A stretch of DNA of 64,000 nucleotides, taken from assembly GCF_020639365.1 (NCBI RefSeq), contig NZ_JAINUL010000001.1, positions 3,760,216 to 3,824,215 of the forward strand. The letters are read 5' to 3'. A program made the translations under genes and the position numbers. Origin of the DNA: Streptomyces flavotricini (GTDB taxonomy: Bacteria > Actinomycetota > Actinomycetes > Streptomycetales > Streptomycetaceae). Position 1 is the stretch's first letter; every line of letters begins with the position of its first letter. The notes under the pieces are model-generated. The model was not told where the DNA came from. It searched no databases and worked only from the letters and a program-made list of their open reading frames with translations. This document shows positions 1 to 9,446 of the stretch, one piece after another.

Positions 1-141
1 CCGGCCGGGCTGGCGCGGGACGGCGCCGAGCAGCGGGGCGCCGCCCGGCGTCGTCGCGGCCTCGGCGTGCGCCCACTCCAGCACGTTCAGGAGTTGGACC
101 GGACTCTCGACGAAAGCCAGGGTGGAGGCGGAGGGGGTCAC
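1..141 (-). CDS. Polysialyltransferase-like glycosyltransferase, N-terminal part only
   Basis: This gene runs off the left edge; only the first 47 residues are visible. They read VTPSASTLAFVESPVQLLNV and then LEWAHAEAA. The FVESPVQLLN stretch resembles the N-terminus of polysialyltransferase-type (POLYST) glycosyltransferases. I chose GTG at 141 because GAGGAG lies about six bases upstream; a GTG one codon earlier is possible. It is the last visible gene of the neuA-neuB operon, 45 bases after neuB, so it probably transfers or polymerises the CMP-activated nonulosonic acid made by its neighbours. Function is inferred from context plus this short N-terminal match. Confidence 0.6.
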   Translation of the reverse strand, partial: MTPSASTLAFVESPVQLLNVLEWAHAEAATTPGGAPLLGAVPRQPGR

Positions 142-186
142 CACGTACTCCTCGTCAGGGGCGGCGGGTCGGGGCGTCGTACCGGG

Positions 187-1098
187 TCAGACCGAGGCGA
201 GCTCGCCCCGGACCCGGCGGAGCTTCTTCATGGGGCCGAGCTCGGAGTCGTAGACGCGCTTCACGCCGTCGCCGAGGGCGGTCTCGATGGTGCGGATGTC
301 GCGGACCAGGCGGGCCAGGCCGCCGGGCTCCACGGAGGCGGCCTGATCGGATCCCCACATGGCGCGGTCGAGGGTGATGTGGCGTTCGACGAAGGTGGCG
401 CCGAGGGCGACGGCCGCGAGGGTGGTCTGCAGGCCCGTCTCGTGGCCGGAGTAGCCGATCGGGACGTTGGGGTACTCCTCCTGGAGGGTGTTGATCACCC
501 GCAGGTTGAGCTCCTCCGCCTTGGCCGGGTACGTGGACGTGGCGTGGCAGAGCAGGATGTTGTCGCTGCCGAGCACCTCCACGGCGTGGCGGATCTGCCG
601 CGGGGTGGACATGCCGGTGGACAGGACGACGGTGCGGCCGGTGGCGCGCAGGGCGCGCAGCAGCTCGTCGTCGGTGAGGGAGGCGGAGGCCACCTTGTGG
701 GCGGGGACGTCGAACTTCTCCAGGAAGGCGACGGCCTCGGTGTCCCACGGGGAGGCGAACCAGTCGATGCCGCGCTTGGCGCAGTGCTCGTCGATGGAGC
801 GGTACTCGGCCTCGCCGAACTCCACGCGGTGGCGGTACTCGATGTACGTCATCCGGCCCCAGGGGGTGTCGCGCTCGATGTCCCACTGGTCGCGCGGCGT
901 GCAGATCTCCGGGGTGCGCTTCTGGAACTTCACGGCGTCGCAGCCCGCTTCGGCGGCGGCGTCGATGAGGGCGAACGCGTTGCCGAGGTCGCCGTTGTGG
1001 TTGATGCCGATCTCACCGACGACGTACACGGGGCGGCCGGGGCCGGCGGTGCGGGAGCCGAAGGTGCGCAGGCGGGAGTGGGGAGTGGCGACGGTCAT
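187..1098 (-). CDS. neuB: N-acetylneuraminate (nonulosonate) synthase, NeuB family
   Basis: Condenses phosphoenolpyruvate with an aldose (ManNAc, or mannose if the product is Kdn) to give a nine-carbon sialic-type acid in the cytoplasm. The 303-residue protein is a TIM barrel with the family marks INHNGD, AVKFQKR, CHATSTYPA, GYSGHE and ERHITLDR. It stops soon after the barrel, so the C-terminal SAF (antifreeze-like) domain of classical NeuB, which are about 350 residues, is missing. The ATG overlaps the neuA stop (ATGA), so the two are translationally coupled. S. coelicolor walls are reported to contain Kdn-based teichulosonic acid, so Kdn is a plausible product; the substrate cannot be read from sequence. 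Confidence 0.93.
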   Translation of the reverse strand: MTVATPHSRLRTFGSRTAGPGRPVYVVGEIGINHNGDLGNAFALIDAAAEAGCDAVKFQKRTPEICTPRDQWDIERDTPWGRMTYIEYRHRVEFGEAEYRSIDEHCAKRGIDWFASPWDTEAVAFLEKFDVPAHKVASASLTDDELLRALRATGRTVVLSTGMSTPRQIRHAVEVLGSDNILLCHATSTYPAKAEELNLRVINTLQEEYPNVPIGYSGHETGLQTTLAAVALGATFVERHITLDRAMWGSDQAASVEPGGLARLVRDIRTIETALGDGVKRVYDSELGPMKKLRRVRGELASV

Positions 1099-1859
1099 GG
1101 CAGCTGAGGTCCTTCGTTCGGTGCGTGGGGGTGTCCGGGGGAGGTGAACAGCGGGGCGAGGAGGCGGGCGCGCGCCAGGTCGTGCGGGTCGTCGATCTCC
1201 AGGACCCGTGCGGGGTCGGTGGCGACGGGGAGGGTCCGCCCGAAGAAGCGGTGCCGCGCGCCGCGGAAGCCGGCGGCGTCCATGGCGTAGGCGGCGCCGG
1301 TCTCCAGCAGGTCCTGGGGCCGGTCCTGGCGGCGGGGGCGGACTGCCTTGTCGTGGTTGACGCCGACGCCGGTCCTCCCGTCGCGTTCGGCCGCCTCCCG
1401 CCAGAGGAACCCGTGGAAGGGGGCGACGGTCAGGGCCGAGTCGGCCGCGCCGGTGGCGACGGCGGCGGCGACCGACTCGACGTCGGAGGAGGTCAGGAAG
1501 GGGCTGGTGCACTGGACGAGGAGGACGACGTCCACCGTGAGGGAGTGCAGTTCCTCGAAGGCGTCGAGCGCGTGCAGCACGGCGGCCTCGCTGCTCGCGG
1601 TGTCCCCGGAGATCGCCGCGGGGCGGCGGATCGCGTCGGCGCCGGCGGTGCGGGCGGCGTCGGCGATGGGGTCGGCGTCGGTGGAGACCACGACGTCGGT
1701 GACGGTGGCCGCACCCCGGCAGGCCTGGACGGCCCGTACGACGAGCGGGACTCCGGCCACTTCGGCGAGGTTCTTGCCCGGGACCCCCTTGGAGCCGCCC
1801 CGGGCCGGGATCACGGCCAGTACGCGGGGGCGGGCGGCGGCGCTCGCGCGGGGGCTCAC
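1095..1859 (-). CDS. neuA: Acylneuraminate cytidylyltransferase (CMP-nonulosonate synthetase)
   Basis: Activates the nonulosonic acid with CTP to form the CMP-sugar used by sialyltransferase-type enzymes. The 254-residue protein carries the nucleotide-binding signature VIPARGGSKGVPGKN near its N-terminus, then VVVSTD and VQCTSPF, all typical of this family. The GTG start at 1859 overlaps the upstream stop codon (GTGA) and the stop overlaps the neuB ATG, so three consecutive genes are tightly coupled. No extra hydrolase domain is fused to it. Family assignment is secure; the exact sugar (Neu5Ac or Kdn) is not. Confidence 0.95.
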   Translation of the reverse strand: MSPRASAAARPRVLAVIPARGGSKGVPGKNLAEVAGVPLVVRAVQACRGAATVTDVVVSTDADPIADAARTAGADAIRRPAAISGDTASSEAAVLHALDAFEELHSLTVDVVLLVQCTSPFLTSSDVESVAAAVATGAADSALTVAPFHGFLWREAAERDGRTGVGVNHDKAVRPRRQDRPQDLLETGAAYAMDAAGFRGARHRFFGRTLPVATDPARVLEIDDPHDLARARLLAPLFTSPGHPHAPNEGPQLP

Positions 1860-3220
1860 AGCTCCCCCATCCGGCGGATCATCGGGGCCACGCGCTGGAC
1901 GCCGTGCCGGTACGCCCCGCGGGCGGCGTCGCGCAGGTGCGCGCGGAGCCTGCGGCGCAGCCGGGACTCCCCGCCGCTCTCGCGGAGGGCGCCGGGCAGT
2001 GGGGTGCCGTCGGGGGCGAGGTGGTGGCGGGCCAGGATCCCGGGCAGGTACCCGGGCGCGGTGGTCTGCGTGTAGTAGGGGGCGACGGCGGGGAGCACCG
2101 GGAGGTCCAGCAGTTCGCCGAGCCGGGCGCGGGCTGCGGCGAAGGGGTCCCGGGCGCCGGACGCACCGGCCGAGCCGGGCGCCCCCGTGACGCCCTGGTC
2201 GGCCAGCCACTGCGGGTCGCCCTGCGGCAGGAGCCCCGCGTCGAGCTGGTCCCAGGAGGCCAGGCAGCCCGAGCCGAGGAAGTGGTGGTTGCCGAGCACC
2301 TCGCGGATGCCGAGGTCGGTGAGGACCGCCGTCGGGATCCCGCGGTGCAGGGACTCCAGGGCGGCCGTGGAGGAGACGGTGACCAGCAGGTCGGTGCCGT
2401 CCAGGACCTCGCCCATGTTCCCGTACACCAGGCGGCAGTTGGCGGGCAGTCCGCCCGGGATCCGCTCGGCGAGCCGCTGGTACGGCTGCTCCTCCAGGTG
2501 CGTGGTGTGCTCCCCGGGCCGGCTGCGCAGCTTGATCAGCACCTCGCGCTCCGGGTGCAGCCGGGCGTGCCGGGCGGCCCGCTCCAGCAGGTGGGCGCGG
2601 TCGGCGCGGCTCTCGGGGACGGAGGGCTGGACGGCGAAGACCACGGTGTGCGCGCGGCTGCCGGCCTTCTCGTACGCCGCTCCGTCCAGGAAGGGCAGTG
2701 CCGTCTGCGTGACGGCGCCGGCGTCCGCGCCGACGCCCTCGTAGACCGCGCGGAAGCGTCCCGCGTCGTACCGGGAGTTGGCGAGGACGAGGTCGGCCCC
2801 GTGGCGCAGCAGCAGCCCGTCGGCGAGCTTCTCGTACACGACGCCCACGTACCCGGTGACGAGCACGGGACGGTCGGCCGGCTCGGGCCACAGTGCGCGG
2901 ACCCCGTGCAGGACGGCCTGTACGGCCCCGCCGACGAGGGCGAGGACGACGACGTCGTACTTCTCGCGCTCGATCTCCGCGAGGAACTGTGCGCAGGTCA
3001 CCTCGGAGAGCCGGTCCGCCCGGACGCCCACTTCGCCGAGCTGGCGGGCGGTCGGGGTGGCCCGGCCGCGGAGCAGGAACCCGGTGAGGTGCGGCTGCGT
3101 CGCGAGGCGGCGGGCGGTGAGTGCGCCCCATTTCCACCGTGTATCGGAATCGGCGAGTACGGCGACGCGGAGGGCGGTCCGGGGATGGCTGCGAGATGCT
3201 GCGCGATTGCTGGCTGGCAC
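1856..3220 (-). CDS. DUF6716-type putative glycosyltransferase
   Basis: First gene of the nonulosonate operon. The 454-residue protein opens its conserved part with RVAVLADSDTRWKWGALTAR and later has VLANSRYDAGRF, VYGNMGEVLDGTDLLVTVSS and a final basic, helical tail. I associate this with the DUF6716 family of putative glycosyltransferases found beside neuA/neuB in actinomycetes; the TVSSTAALESLHRGIPTAVL stretch looks like the donor-binding end of a GT-B fold. There is no clear Shine-Dalgarno. GTG at 3220 gives a short N-terminus (VPASNRAAS) before the conserved block; a GTG at 3268 is the alternative. Function is inferred from fold hints and context. Confidence 0.82.
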   Translation of the reverse strand: MPASNRAASRSHPRTALRVAVLADSDTRWKWGALTARRLATQPHLTGFLLRGRATPTARQLGEVGVRADRLSEVTCAQFLAEIEREKYDVVVLALVGGAVQAVLHGVRALWPEPADRPVLVTGYVGVVYEKLADGLLLRHGADLVLANSRYDAGRFRAVYEGVGADAGAVTQTALPFLDGAAYEKAGSRAHTVVFAVQPSVPESRADRAHLLERAARHARLHPEREVLIKLRSRPGEHTTHLEEQPYQRLAERIPGGLPANCRLVYGNMGEVLDGTDLLVTVSSTAALESLHRGIPTAVLTDLGIREVLGNHHFLGSGCLASWDQLDAGLLPQGDPQWLADQGVTGAPGSAGASGARDPFAAARARLGELLDLPVLPAVAPYYTQTTAPGYLPGILARHHLAPDGTPLPGALRESGGESRLRRRLRAHLRDAARGAYRHGVQRVAPMIRRMGEL

Positions 3221-3273
3221 CCGGCAGAAGCTATTCCGCAATTTCGGTGATCGGCCCAACGAATGCACAACAG

Positions 3274-3288
3274 CGGGTTAACAACCCG
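3274..3288. promoter_or_regulatory. Inverted repeat in the divergent sugar-polymer promoter region
   Basis: CGGGTT-AAC-AACCCG is a perfect 6+6 inverted repeat with a 3-base spacer, in an unusually AT-rich patch that also holds a second GTTAAC 40 bases away. It sits between the divergent DUF6716-neuA-neuB and glycosyltransferase operons. It could be an operator for coordinated control; no regulator gene is adjacent. Confidence 0.4.
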
Positions 3289-3396
3289 TCTACGTCATGC
3301 GAAACCGCACCGGTTAACGCGCCCGCCCCGCTTCGTTCACATGGAATCCGCGTACGAGCCATGGTGAATGCCGGCCAACGCCTTAATGTCTCGCAG

Positions 3397-4374
3397 GTGC
3401 TCAAGCTCTCTGTTGTCGTGCCGTTCTACAACGTGCAGACATACGCACCCGATGCCCTGAAAAGCCTCGAACTGAACGCCCGGGACGATTTCGAGTTCCT
3501 GCTCGTCGACGACCGCTCGACGGACGGCACGCCCGAACTCCTGGAGCGGGCGGCCCGCGAGCTGCCGGGGGCGGTGCTCCTCAGACACGAACGGAACGGC
3601 GGCCTGGCCACCGCCCGGAACACCGGCCTGGACGCGGCGCGCGGCGAGTACGTCACGTTCCTGGACGGCGACGACTGGCTGGCGCCCGGCCACCTGGCCC
3701 GCACGCTGGCCGCCATAGAGGCCCTGAGCTGCGATTTCGTCCGCAACGACCATGTCCAGGTGACCGGCCGCACCCGCAGCGTGCAGCGCGTCCCGTACGG
3801 CCCGCAGCTGGTCGTCGGCGATCCGCGCGCCGGGATCCTGCCCGCCTCCCGGGCCACCTCGGTCGACTACCCGTACGCCTGGGCCGGCATGTACCACCGG
3901 CGGCTTTTGGACCGCGGGCTGCTGCACTTCACCGACGGGCTGCGGACGGCGGAGGACCGGCCGTGGATCTGGCGGCTGCACCGGGGCGCCGAATCGTTCG
4001 CGGCGGTCGGACTGCCGGGGATCTTCTACCGGCGCGGTGTCGCCACCTCGCTCACGCAGATCAAAGACGAGCGCCAGCTCGATTTCATCAAGGCTTTCGA
4101 CCAGGTCCTGGCCGATACGGCCGAAGACCGGGAAAGTGATCTTCTGCTCCCGAAAGCCGTCCGAACATATTGTGCAATTATCGCGCACCATATCGGGACC
4201 ATTGAAAGGTACGAACCGGCCGTGGCCAGGAAACTCCGTTCGATGAGCACGGCCGCGCTCGGACGCATGCCCCAGGACGTACTCGACCAGGCCCTGAACG
4301 CGATGGACGCCGACCGCGCCGGAGTGCTGCGCCGCCTGCGCCGCCGGCCCGCACGAGCGGGAGCCACGCTCTGA
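3397..4374 (+). CDS. Family 2 glycosyltransferase
   Basis: A 325-residue GT-A fold enzyme that transfers a nucleotide sugar to a growing polymer at the cytoplasmic face. It starts KLSVVVPFYNVQTY and has LLVDDRSTDGT and the metal-binding FLDGDDWL motif (DxD-type), then AEDRPWIWRLH, where GT2 enzymes carry the catalytic acidic residues. GTG at 3397 places the start just before the fold; an in-frame ATG at 3361 would add 12 residues. Neither has a good ribosome-binding site. Its stop overlaps the next start by one base (TGATG), so it forms an operon with the polysialyltransferase-like gene. Confidence 0.93.
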   Translation: MLKLSVVVPFYNVQTYAPDALKSLELNARDDFEFLLVDDRSTDGTPELLERAARELPGAVLLRHERNGGLATARNTGLDAARGEYVTFLDGDDWLAPGHLARTLAAIEALSCDFVRNDHVQVTGRTRSVQRVPYGPQLVVGDPRAGILPASRATSVDYPYAWAGMYHRRLLDRGLLHFTDGLRTAEDRPWIWRLHRGAESFAAVGLPGIFYRRGVATSLTQIKDERQLDFIKAFDQVLADTAEDRESDLLLPKAVRTYCAIIAHHIGTIERYEPAVARKLRSMSTAALGRMPQDVLDQALNAMDADRAGVLRRLRRRPARAGATL

Positions 4375-5738
4375 TGACGACTCGGCACACCCCCTGCACG
4401 CAGATCTTCCTCGCCTCCACCCTCTACGGGACGGCCACGCTCGCCGCCGGCATCGACGCGGGCAGCTTCCCGCCGGCCCGCCGCCGCATCCTGCTCACCA
4501 GCAACCACGCCCTCACCGCCGAGGTCTCCCCCGGCCTCGCCGACATGCCGGGCTTCGCAGCGCTGCGCACCCGCTTCGACGAGGTGCTCGACTGGAACGC
4601 CGCCATCGCCCCGCAGCACCCGAGTGCCTGGGCCCCCCGCCCCGAGGACGTTCCGCTGTGGGAGCGGCAGCTCCGGGCGATCTGGGGACTGGGCGAGGAC
4701 CGCGTCGAGATCATCGTGGAGTCGATCCAGGTCCCGCCCGCCCGGACCCTGTGCACGCTGTTCCCCGGCGCCGCCGTCGATGTCTACGCCGACGGGCTGA
4801 TGAGCTACGGCCCCACCCGCTTCCGCCTCGACCCGCAGCTCGGCATGCGCGTGCGCCGCGTACTGCACCTGGACCTGGTGCCGGGTCTGGAACCGCTGCT
4901 GCTCACCGAGTTCGACGTACGGCCGGAGCTGGTCCCGGCCCCCGCGTTCCTGAAGGTGCTCGCCGAGCTGCCCTCGTACGGGCCCGAGCTCGACGGGGTC
5001 GCAGAGGCCCCGGCGCTGCTGCTCGGCCAGTACCTCTCCGCGCTCGAACTGCTCTCCCCGCAGGAAGAGGAGGAACTCCACGTGGAGATGGTCCGGGGCG
5101 CGTGCGCCCTCGGCCACCGCGAGCTCGTCTTCAAACCGCACCCCAGCGCCCCGGCAGCGTACTCGCGCCGCGCCGAGGCGGAGGCGGAGCGGCTCGGCGC
5201 CCGGCTCACCGTCATGTCCACCCCGGTCCTGGCCGAGACCCTCTACCAGCGGCTGCGCCCGGCGCTGGTCGTCGGATGCTTCTCGACCGGGCTGCTCACC
5301 GCCGCCACCCTGTACGGACTGCCCGTCGCGCGCACCGGGACCGAGGCCATACTGGCCCGCCTCACCCCCTACCAGAACAGCAACCGGATCCCGCTGACGA
5401 TCGTGGACGCGCTGCTGCCCTCCCTCGCGGACGCCGCGGCCGTGGCCGGCTGGACCGCGCCCGGCCCCGAGGAGAACCGGGACCGGCTGACCGGGCTGCT
5501 CACCGCCGTCGGGTTCACCATGCAGCCGCAGATCCTGGCGGCGCGGCGCACCGAGGCCGAACGCCACCTGGCCGCGCATCTGGACGACCGGACCTGGCGC
5601 TACTTCAAGCGCCGCCGGCTGACCACCCTCGGGCTGCCCGGCGGCATCCCGGCCCAGCTGTCCTTCCTGCCGCACAGCCCGGCCGTCCGCCGCGTGGTCC
5701 GCCGGCTGAAGCGGCTGCGCGCGACCCGCGCCCGGTGA
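4374..5738 (+). CDS. Polysialyltransferase-family (POLYST-like) glycosyltransferase
   Basis: A 454-residue soluble protein similar in layout to bacterial alpha-2,8-polysialyltransferases. FLASTLYGTATLAAGID opens a first Rossmann-like half, then DVYADGLMSYGPTRF, then a second half with ELVFKPHPSAPAAYSRRAE and VVGCFSTGLLTAATLYGLPV. The FKPHPS and S-T-G motifs match the CMP-binding HP and SS motifs of that family. It is coupled to the upstream GT2 gene and faces the neuA/neuB operon, so it probably uses the CMP-nonulosonate those genes make to build a wall or capsule polymer. A basic C-terminus (RRVVRRLKRLRATRAR) may touch the membrane. Confidence 0.85.
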   Translation: MTTRHTPCTQIFLASTLYGTATLAAGIDAGSFPPARRRILLTSNHALTAEVSPGLADMPGFAALRTRFDEVLDWNAAIAPQHPSAWAPRPEDVPLWERQLRAIWGLGEDRVEIIVESIQVPPARTLCTLFPGAAVDVYADGLMSYGPTRFRLDPQLGMRVRRVLHLDLVPGLEPLLLTEFDVRPELVPAPAFLKVLAELPSYGPELDGVAEAPALLLGQYLSALELLSPQEEEELHVEMVRGACALGHRELVFKPHPSAPAAYSRRAEAEAERLGARLTVMSTPVLAETLYQRLRPALVVGCFSTGLLTAATLYGLPVARTGTEAILARLTPYQNSNRIPLTIVDALLPSLADAAAVAGWTAPGPEENRDRLTGLLTAVGFTMQPQILAARRTEAERHLAAHLDDRTWRYFKRRRLTTLGLPGGIPAQLSFLPHSPAVRRVVRRLKRLRATRAR

Positions 5739-5749
5739 CGGCGGCCGCC

Positions 5750-5774
5750 GGACAGGCCGGGCCGGGGCCTGTCC
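5750..5774 (+). terminator. Hairpin after the polysialyltransferase-like gene
   Basis: GGACAGGCC and GGCCTGTCC form a perfect 9-bp stem around a 7-base loop, 12 bases after the stop codon. There is no U-tract, as is usual for Streptomyces terminators. It lies between convergent genes and may serve both. Confidence 0.75.
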
Positions 5775-5796
5775 GACCCGGCCCTCCGGACAGCGC

Positions 5797-6450
5797 TCAG
5801 CTGACGGCGAGCTTGGCGGCGAAGCCGAGGAACAGCACGCCCGCCGCCGAGGTGGCCCCGGCCGAGAGCCGCTTGCGGCGGCGGAAGGCGGCGGACAGCC
5901 GGGTCCCGCTGAAGATCAGCACGGTCAGGTACAGGAAGCTGCCGAGCTGGAGCAGCGCCCCCAGCAGCAGGAACGAGAGCGCCGGGTAGGCGTACGAGGG
6001 ATCCACGAACTGCACGAAGAAGGAGACGAGGAACAGGATCGCCTTGGGGTTGAAGAGGCTGATCAGCAGCGCCCGGCGGTACGGCCGCTCCCCTTCGGCG
6101 GCCTCGCCCGCGGGCGGGGCCGCGGCCCGTTCCTCCCGCTCGGCCCGCGAGCGCCACAGCGCCCACGCCCCGCGCATCATCCCGACCGCGAGCCAGGTCA
6201 GGTACCCGGCGCCGAGCAGCTTGACGACGCCGAAGGCCACCGGACTGGTCTGGAGCAGCGCCCCGGCGCCCGCGGCGGCGAGCGCCATGAGCACGGCGTC
6301 GCCGGTGAACACCCCGGCGGCGGCCTTGTACCCGGTCCGCACCCCGCGGCGGGCCGCGACGGAGAGCACGTACAGCGAATTCGGCCCCGGCAGCAAAATG
6401 ATCAATATGAGCCCGACGAGATAGGTCGGCAGATCGATGACTCCCAGCAT
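5797..6450 (-). CDS. LysE/RhtB-family amino-acid exporter
   Basis: A 217-residue membrane protein with about six hydrophobic segments. The opening YLVGLILIILLPGPNSLYVL carries the PGPN motif diagnostic of the LysE/RhtB family, and RRALLISLFNPKAILFLVSFF is the second conserved block. These proteins export amino acids or related metabolites using the proton gradient; the substrate is not predictable. The ATG at 6450 has no clear Shine-Dalgarno; a -10-like TATGGG on the minus strand about 12 bases upstream hints at a very short or absent leader. It is not in an obvious operon. Confidence 0.93.
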   Translation of the reverse strand: MLGVIDLPTYLVGLILIILLPGPNSLYVLSVAARRGVRTGYKAAAGVFTGDAVLMALAAAGAGALLQTSPVAFGVVKLLGAGYLTWLAVGMMRGAWALWRSRAEREERAAAPPAGEAAEGERPYRRALLISLFNPKAILFLVSFFVQFVDPSYAYPALSFLLLGALLQLGSFLYLTVLIFSGTRLSAAFRRRKRLSAGATSAAGVLFLGFAAKLAVS

Positions 6451-6508
6451 GGGCAGGAGTGTCCCATAGGGTTGCTCCTGTCGTGGCCGACGCTTTCCAT
6501 TAAATACG

Positions 6509-8089
<1,581 letters not shown>

Positions 8090-8265
8090 GTGACCAAACC
8101 CTCCATGGAGCAAACGGGCTCGGGGCTGGTACAACTCCCCGCGGCGGCTCCGGCTGTCGTCTGACGGCCGCTGGTCACAATGGCGCAACATCCCTGGACC
8201 GTCTGCAACTGTCCACGCCCGCCAGGCATCACCTACATACACGACGTAGAAATCGGGGGACTGCA

Positions 8266-9150
8266 ATGCTTCGCCAGAGAGTCATAATCCGCACGCTCGG
8301 GGTGGCCACCGCCGTCGCGCTCGCCGCGACCGCCTGCGGGCCCCAGAAGACGGAGCCGGCCGGCTCCGCTTCGAAGGTTCCGTCCGCGTCCGCGGCGGGT
8401 TCCACCCCCGAAACCTCCCCGTCCACGGACGACAAGCCCGCCGACGCCTCGCCCTCGCCCTCGCCCTCCGCGTCCGCCTCGCAGTCGGCCTCGCCGTCCG
8501 CGTCCCCCTCGCCGACGGTCAAGGCCATCATGGCGAACGGCGACGAGAGCGAGCAGGTGCGCGAGCTCCAGGCCCGCCTGAAGCAGCTCAAGTACATGAC
8601 GGTCGCGCCGACCGGCTTCTACGGCTCGAAGACGACCGCCGCGGTCAAGTCCTTCCAGTCGAAGAACGGCCTGACGGCCTCCGGCGCGGTCGACGACGCC
8701 ACCTGGAAGAAGGTCCAGAGCGTCAGCAAGAAGCCCACCGCCGACGAGCTGCGCCCGCCGACCGTCAACGAGGTCGACGCCCCGGACCCGCGCTGCATGA
8801 CGGGCCGCGTCATGTGCATCAGCAAGGAGAGCCGCACGCTCGCCTGGATGATCGACGGCAAGATCGTCTCCACGATGGACGTCCGCTTCGGCTCCGAGAA
8901 CACCCCGACCCGTGAGGGCCAGTTCAAGGTGGAGTGGAAGGCCAAGGACTGGACGTCGACGATCTACCACACGCCGATGCCGTACTCGATGTTCTTCAGC
9001 CAGGGCCAGGCGGTGCACTACTCCGCCGACTTCGCGGCCCGCGGCTACGCAGGTGCCTCGCACGGCTGCGTGAACGTCCGGGACAAGGGCAAGCTCGCGT
9101 CGCTGTTCGAGCAGGTGCAGGTCGGCGACAAGGTCGTCGTCTACTGGTGA
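8266..9150 (+). CDS. L,D-transpeptidase lipoprotein with peptidoglycan-binding domain
   Basis: A 294-residue secreted enzyme that makes 3-3 crosslinks or attaches proteins to peptidoglycan. The signal peptide ends in a lipobox (ALAATAC, Cys about 23), so it is probably membrane-anchored. A Ser/Pro/Ala-rich linker (about 30-85) leads to a PG_binding_1 domain (SEQVRELQARLKQLKYM to AVDDATWKKVQ, about 95-145) and a YkuD catalytic domain ending in SHGCVNVRD with Cys268 as nucleophile. It is a single gene, divergent from the mutase, followed by a strong terminator. Confidence 0.95.
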   Translation: MLRQRVIIRTLGVATAVALAATACGPQKTEPAGSASKVPSASAAGSTPETSPSTDDKPADASPSPSPSASASQSASPSASPSPTVKAIMANGDESEQVRELQARLKQLKYMTVAPTGFYGSKTTAAVKSFQSKNGLTASGAVDDATWKKVQSVSKKPTADELRPPTVNEVDAPDPRCMTGRVMCISKESRTLAWMIDGKIVSTMDVRFGSENTPTREGQFKVEWKAKDWTSTIYHTPMPYSMFFSQGQAVHYSADFAARGYAGASHGCVNVRDKGKLASLFEQVQVGDKVVVYW

Positions 9151-9214
9151 TCCCCGATGGCCGGGCGGTGCCGGTGATCCCGGTGTCCCCGGTGATCCGG
9201 TCTGTGAAGTAAAG

Positions 9215-9253
9215 GGCGCGGGCAGGGCCGGGGGAACGAACCCTGCCCGCGCC
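9215..9253 (+). terminator. Strong terminator after the L,D-transpeptidase gene
   Basis: GGCGCGGGCAGGG at 9215-9227 pairs perfectly with CCCTGCCCGCGCC at 9241-9253 (13-bp stem, 13-base loop), about 65 bases after the stop codon. Confidence 0.88.
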
Positions 9254-9446
9254 GGGTGCGCAGAGCCCAGGGGTACGGGGGGAACCCCGGCTCATGCGCG
9301 GCCGATGACCAGTCGGCTCGATATGTACTGCGCCGCAGGTTCGAAAAGTGTTACAGCCCGCTCATGACGTCGCCCGGAACCTTCCCGGTGCGCCCGTACG
9401 GACCACCCGAAAGGTGGCCGGAAACCGCCGTCGGGTCCTTGGAGCC

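Noticed and set aside
67..1107. Long Gly/Arg-rich plus-strand open frames across the neuA/neuB genes
   Set aside because: These are antisense shadows caused by high GC; the minus-strand frames carry clear family motifs and coupled starts.
6454..6480. CAGGAG/CTCCTG inverted repeat before the LysE gene
   Set aside because: The arms are only 6 bp with a 15-base spacer, one arm resembles a ribosome-binding site, and nothing else supports an operator.
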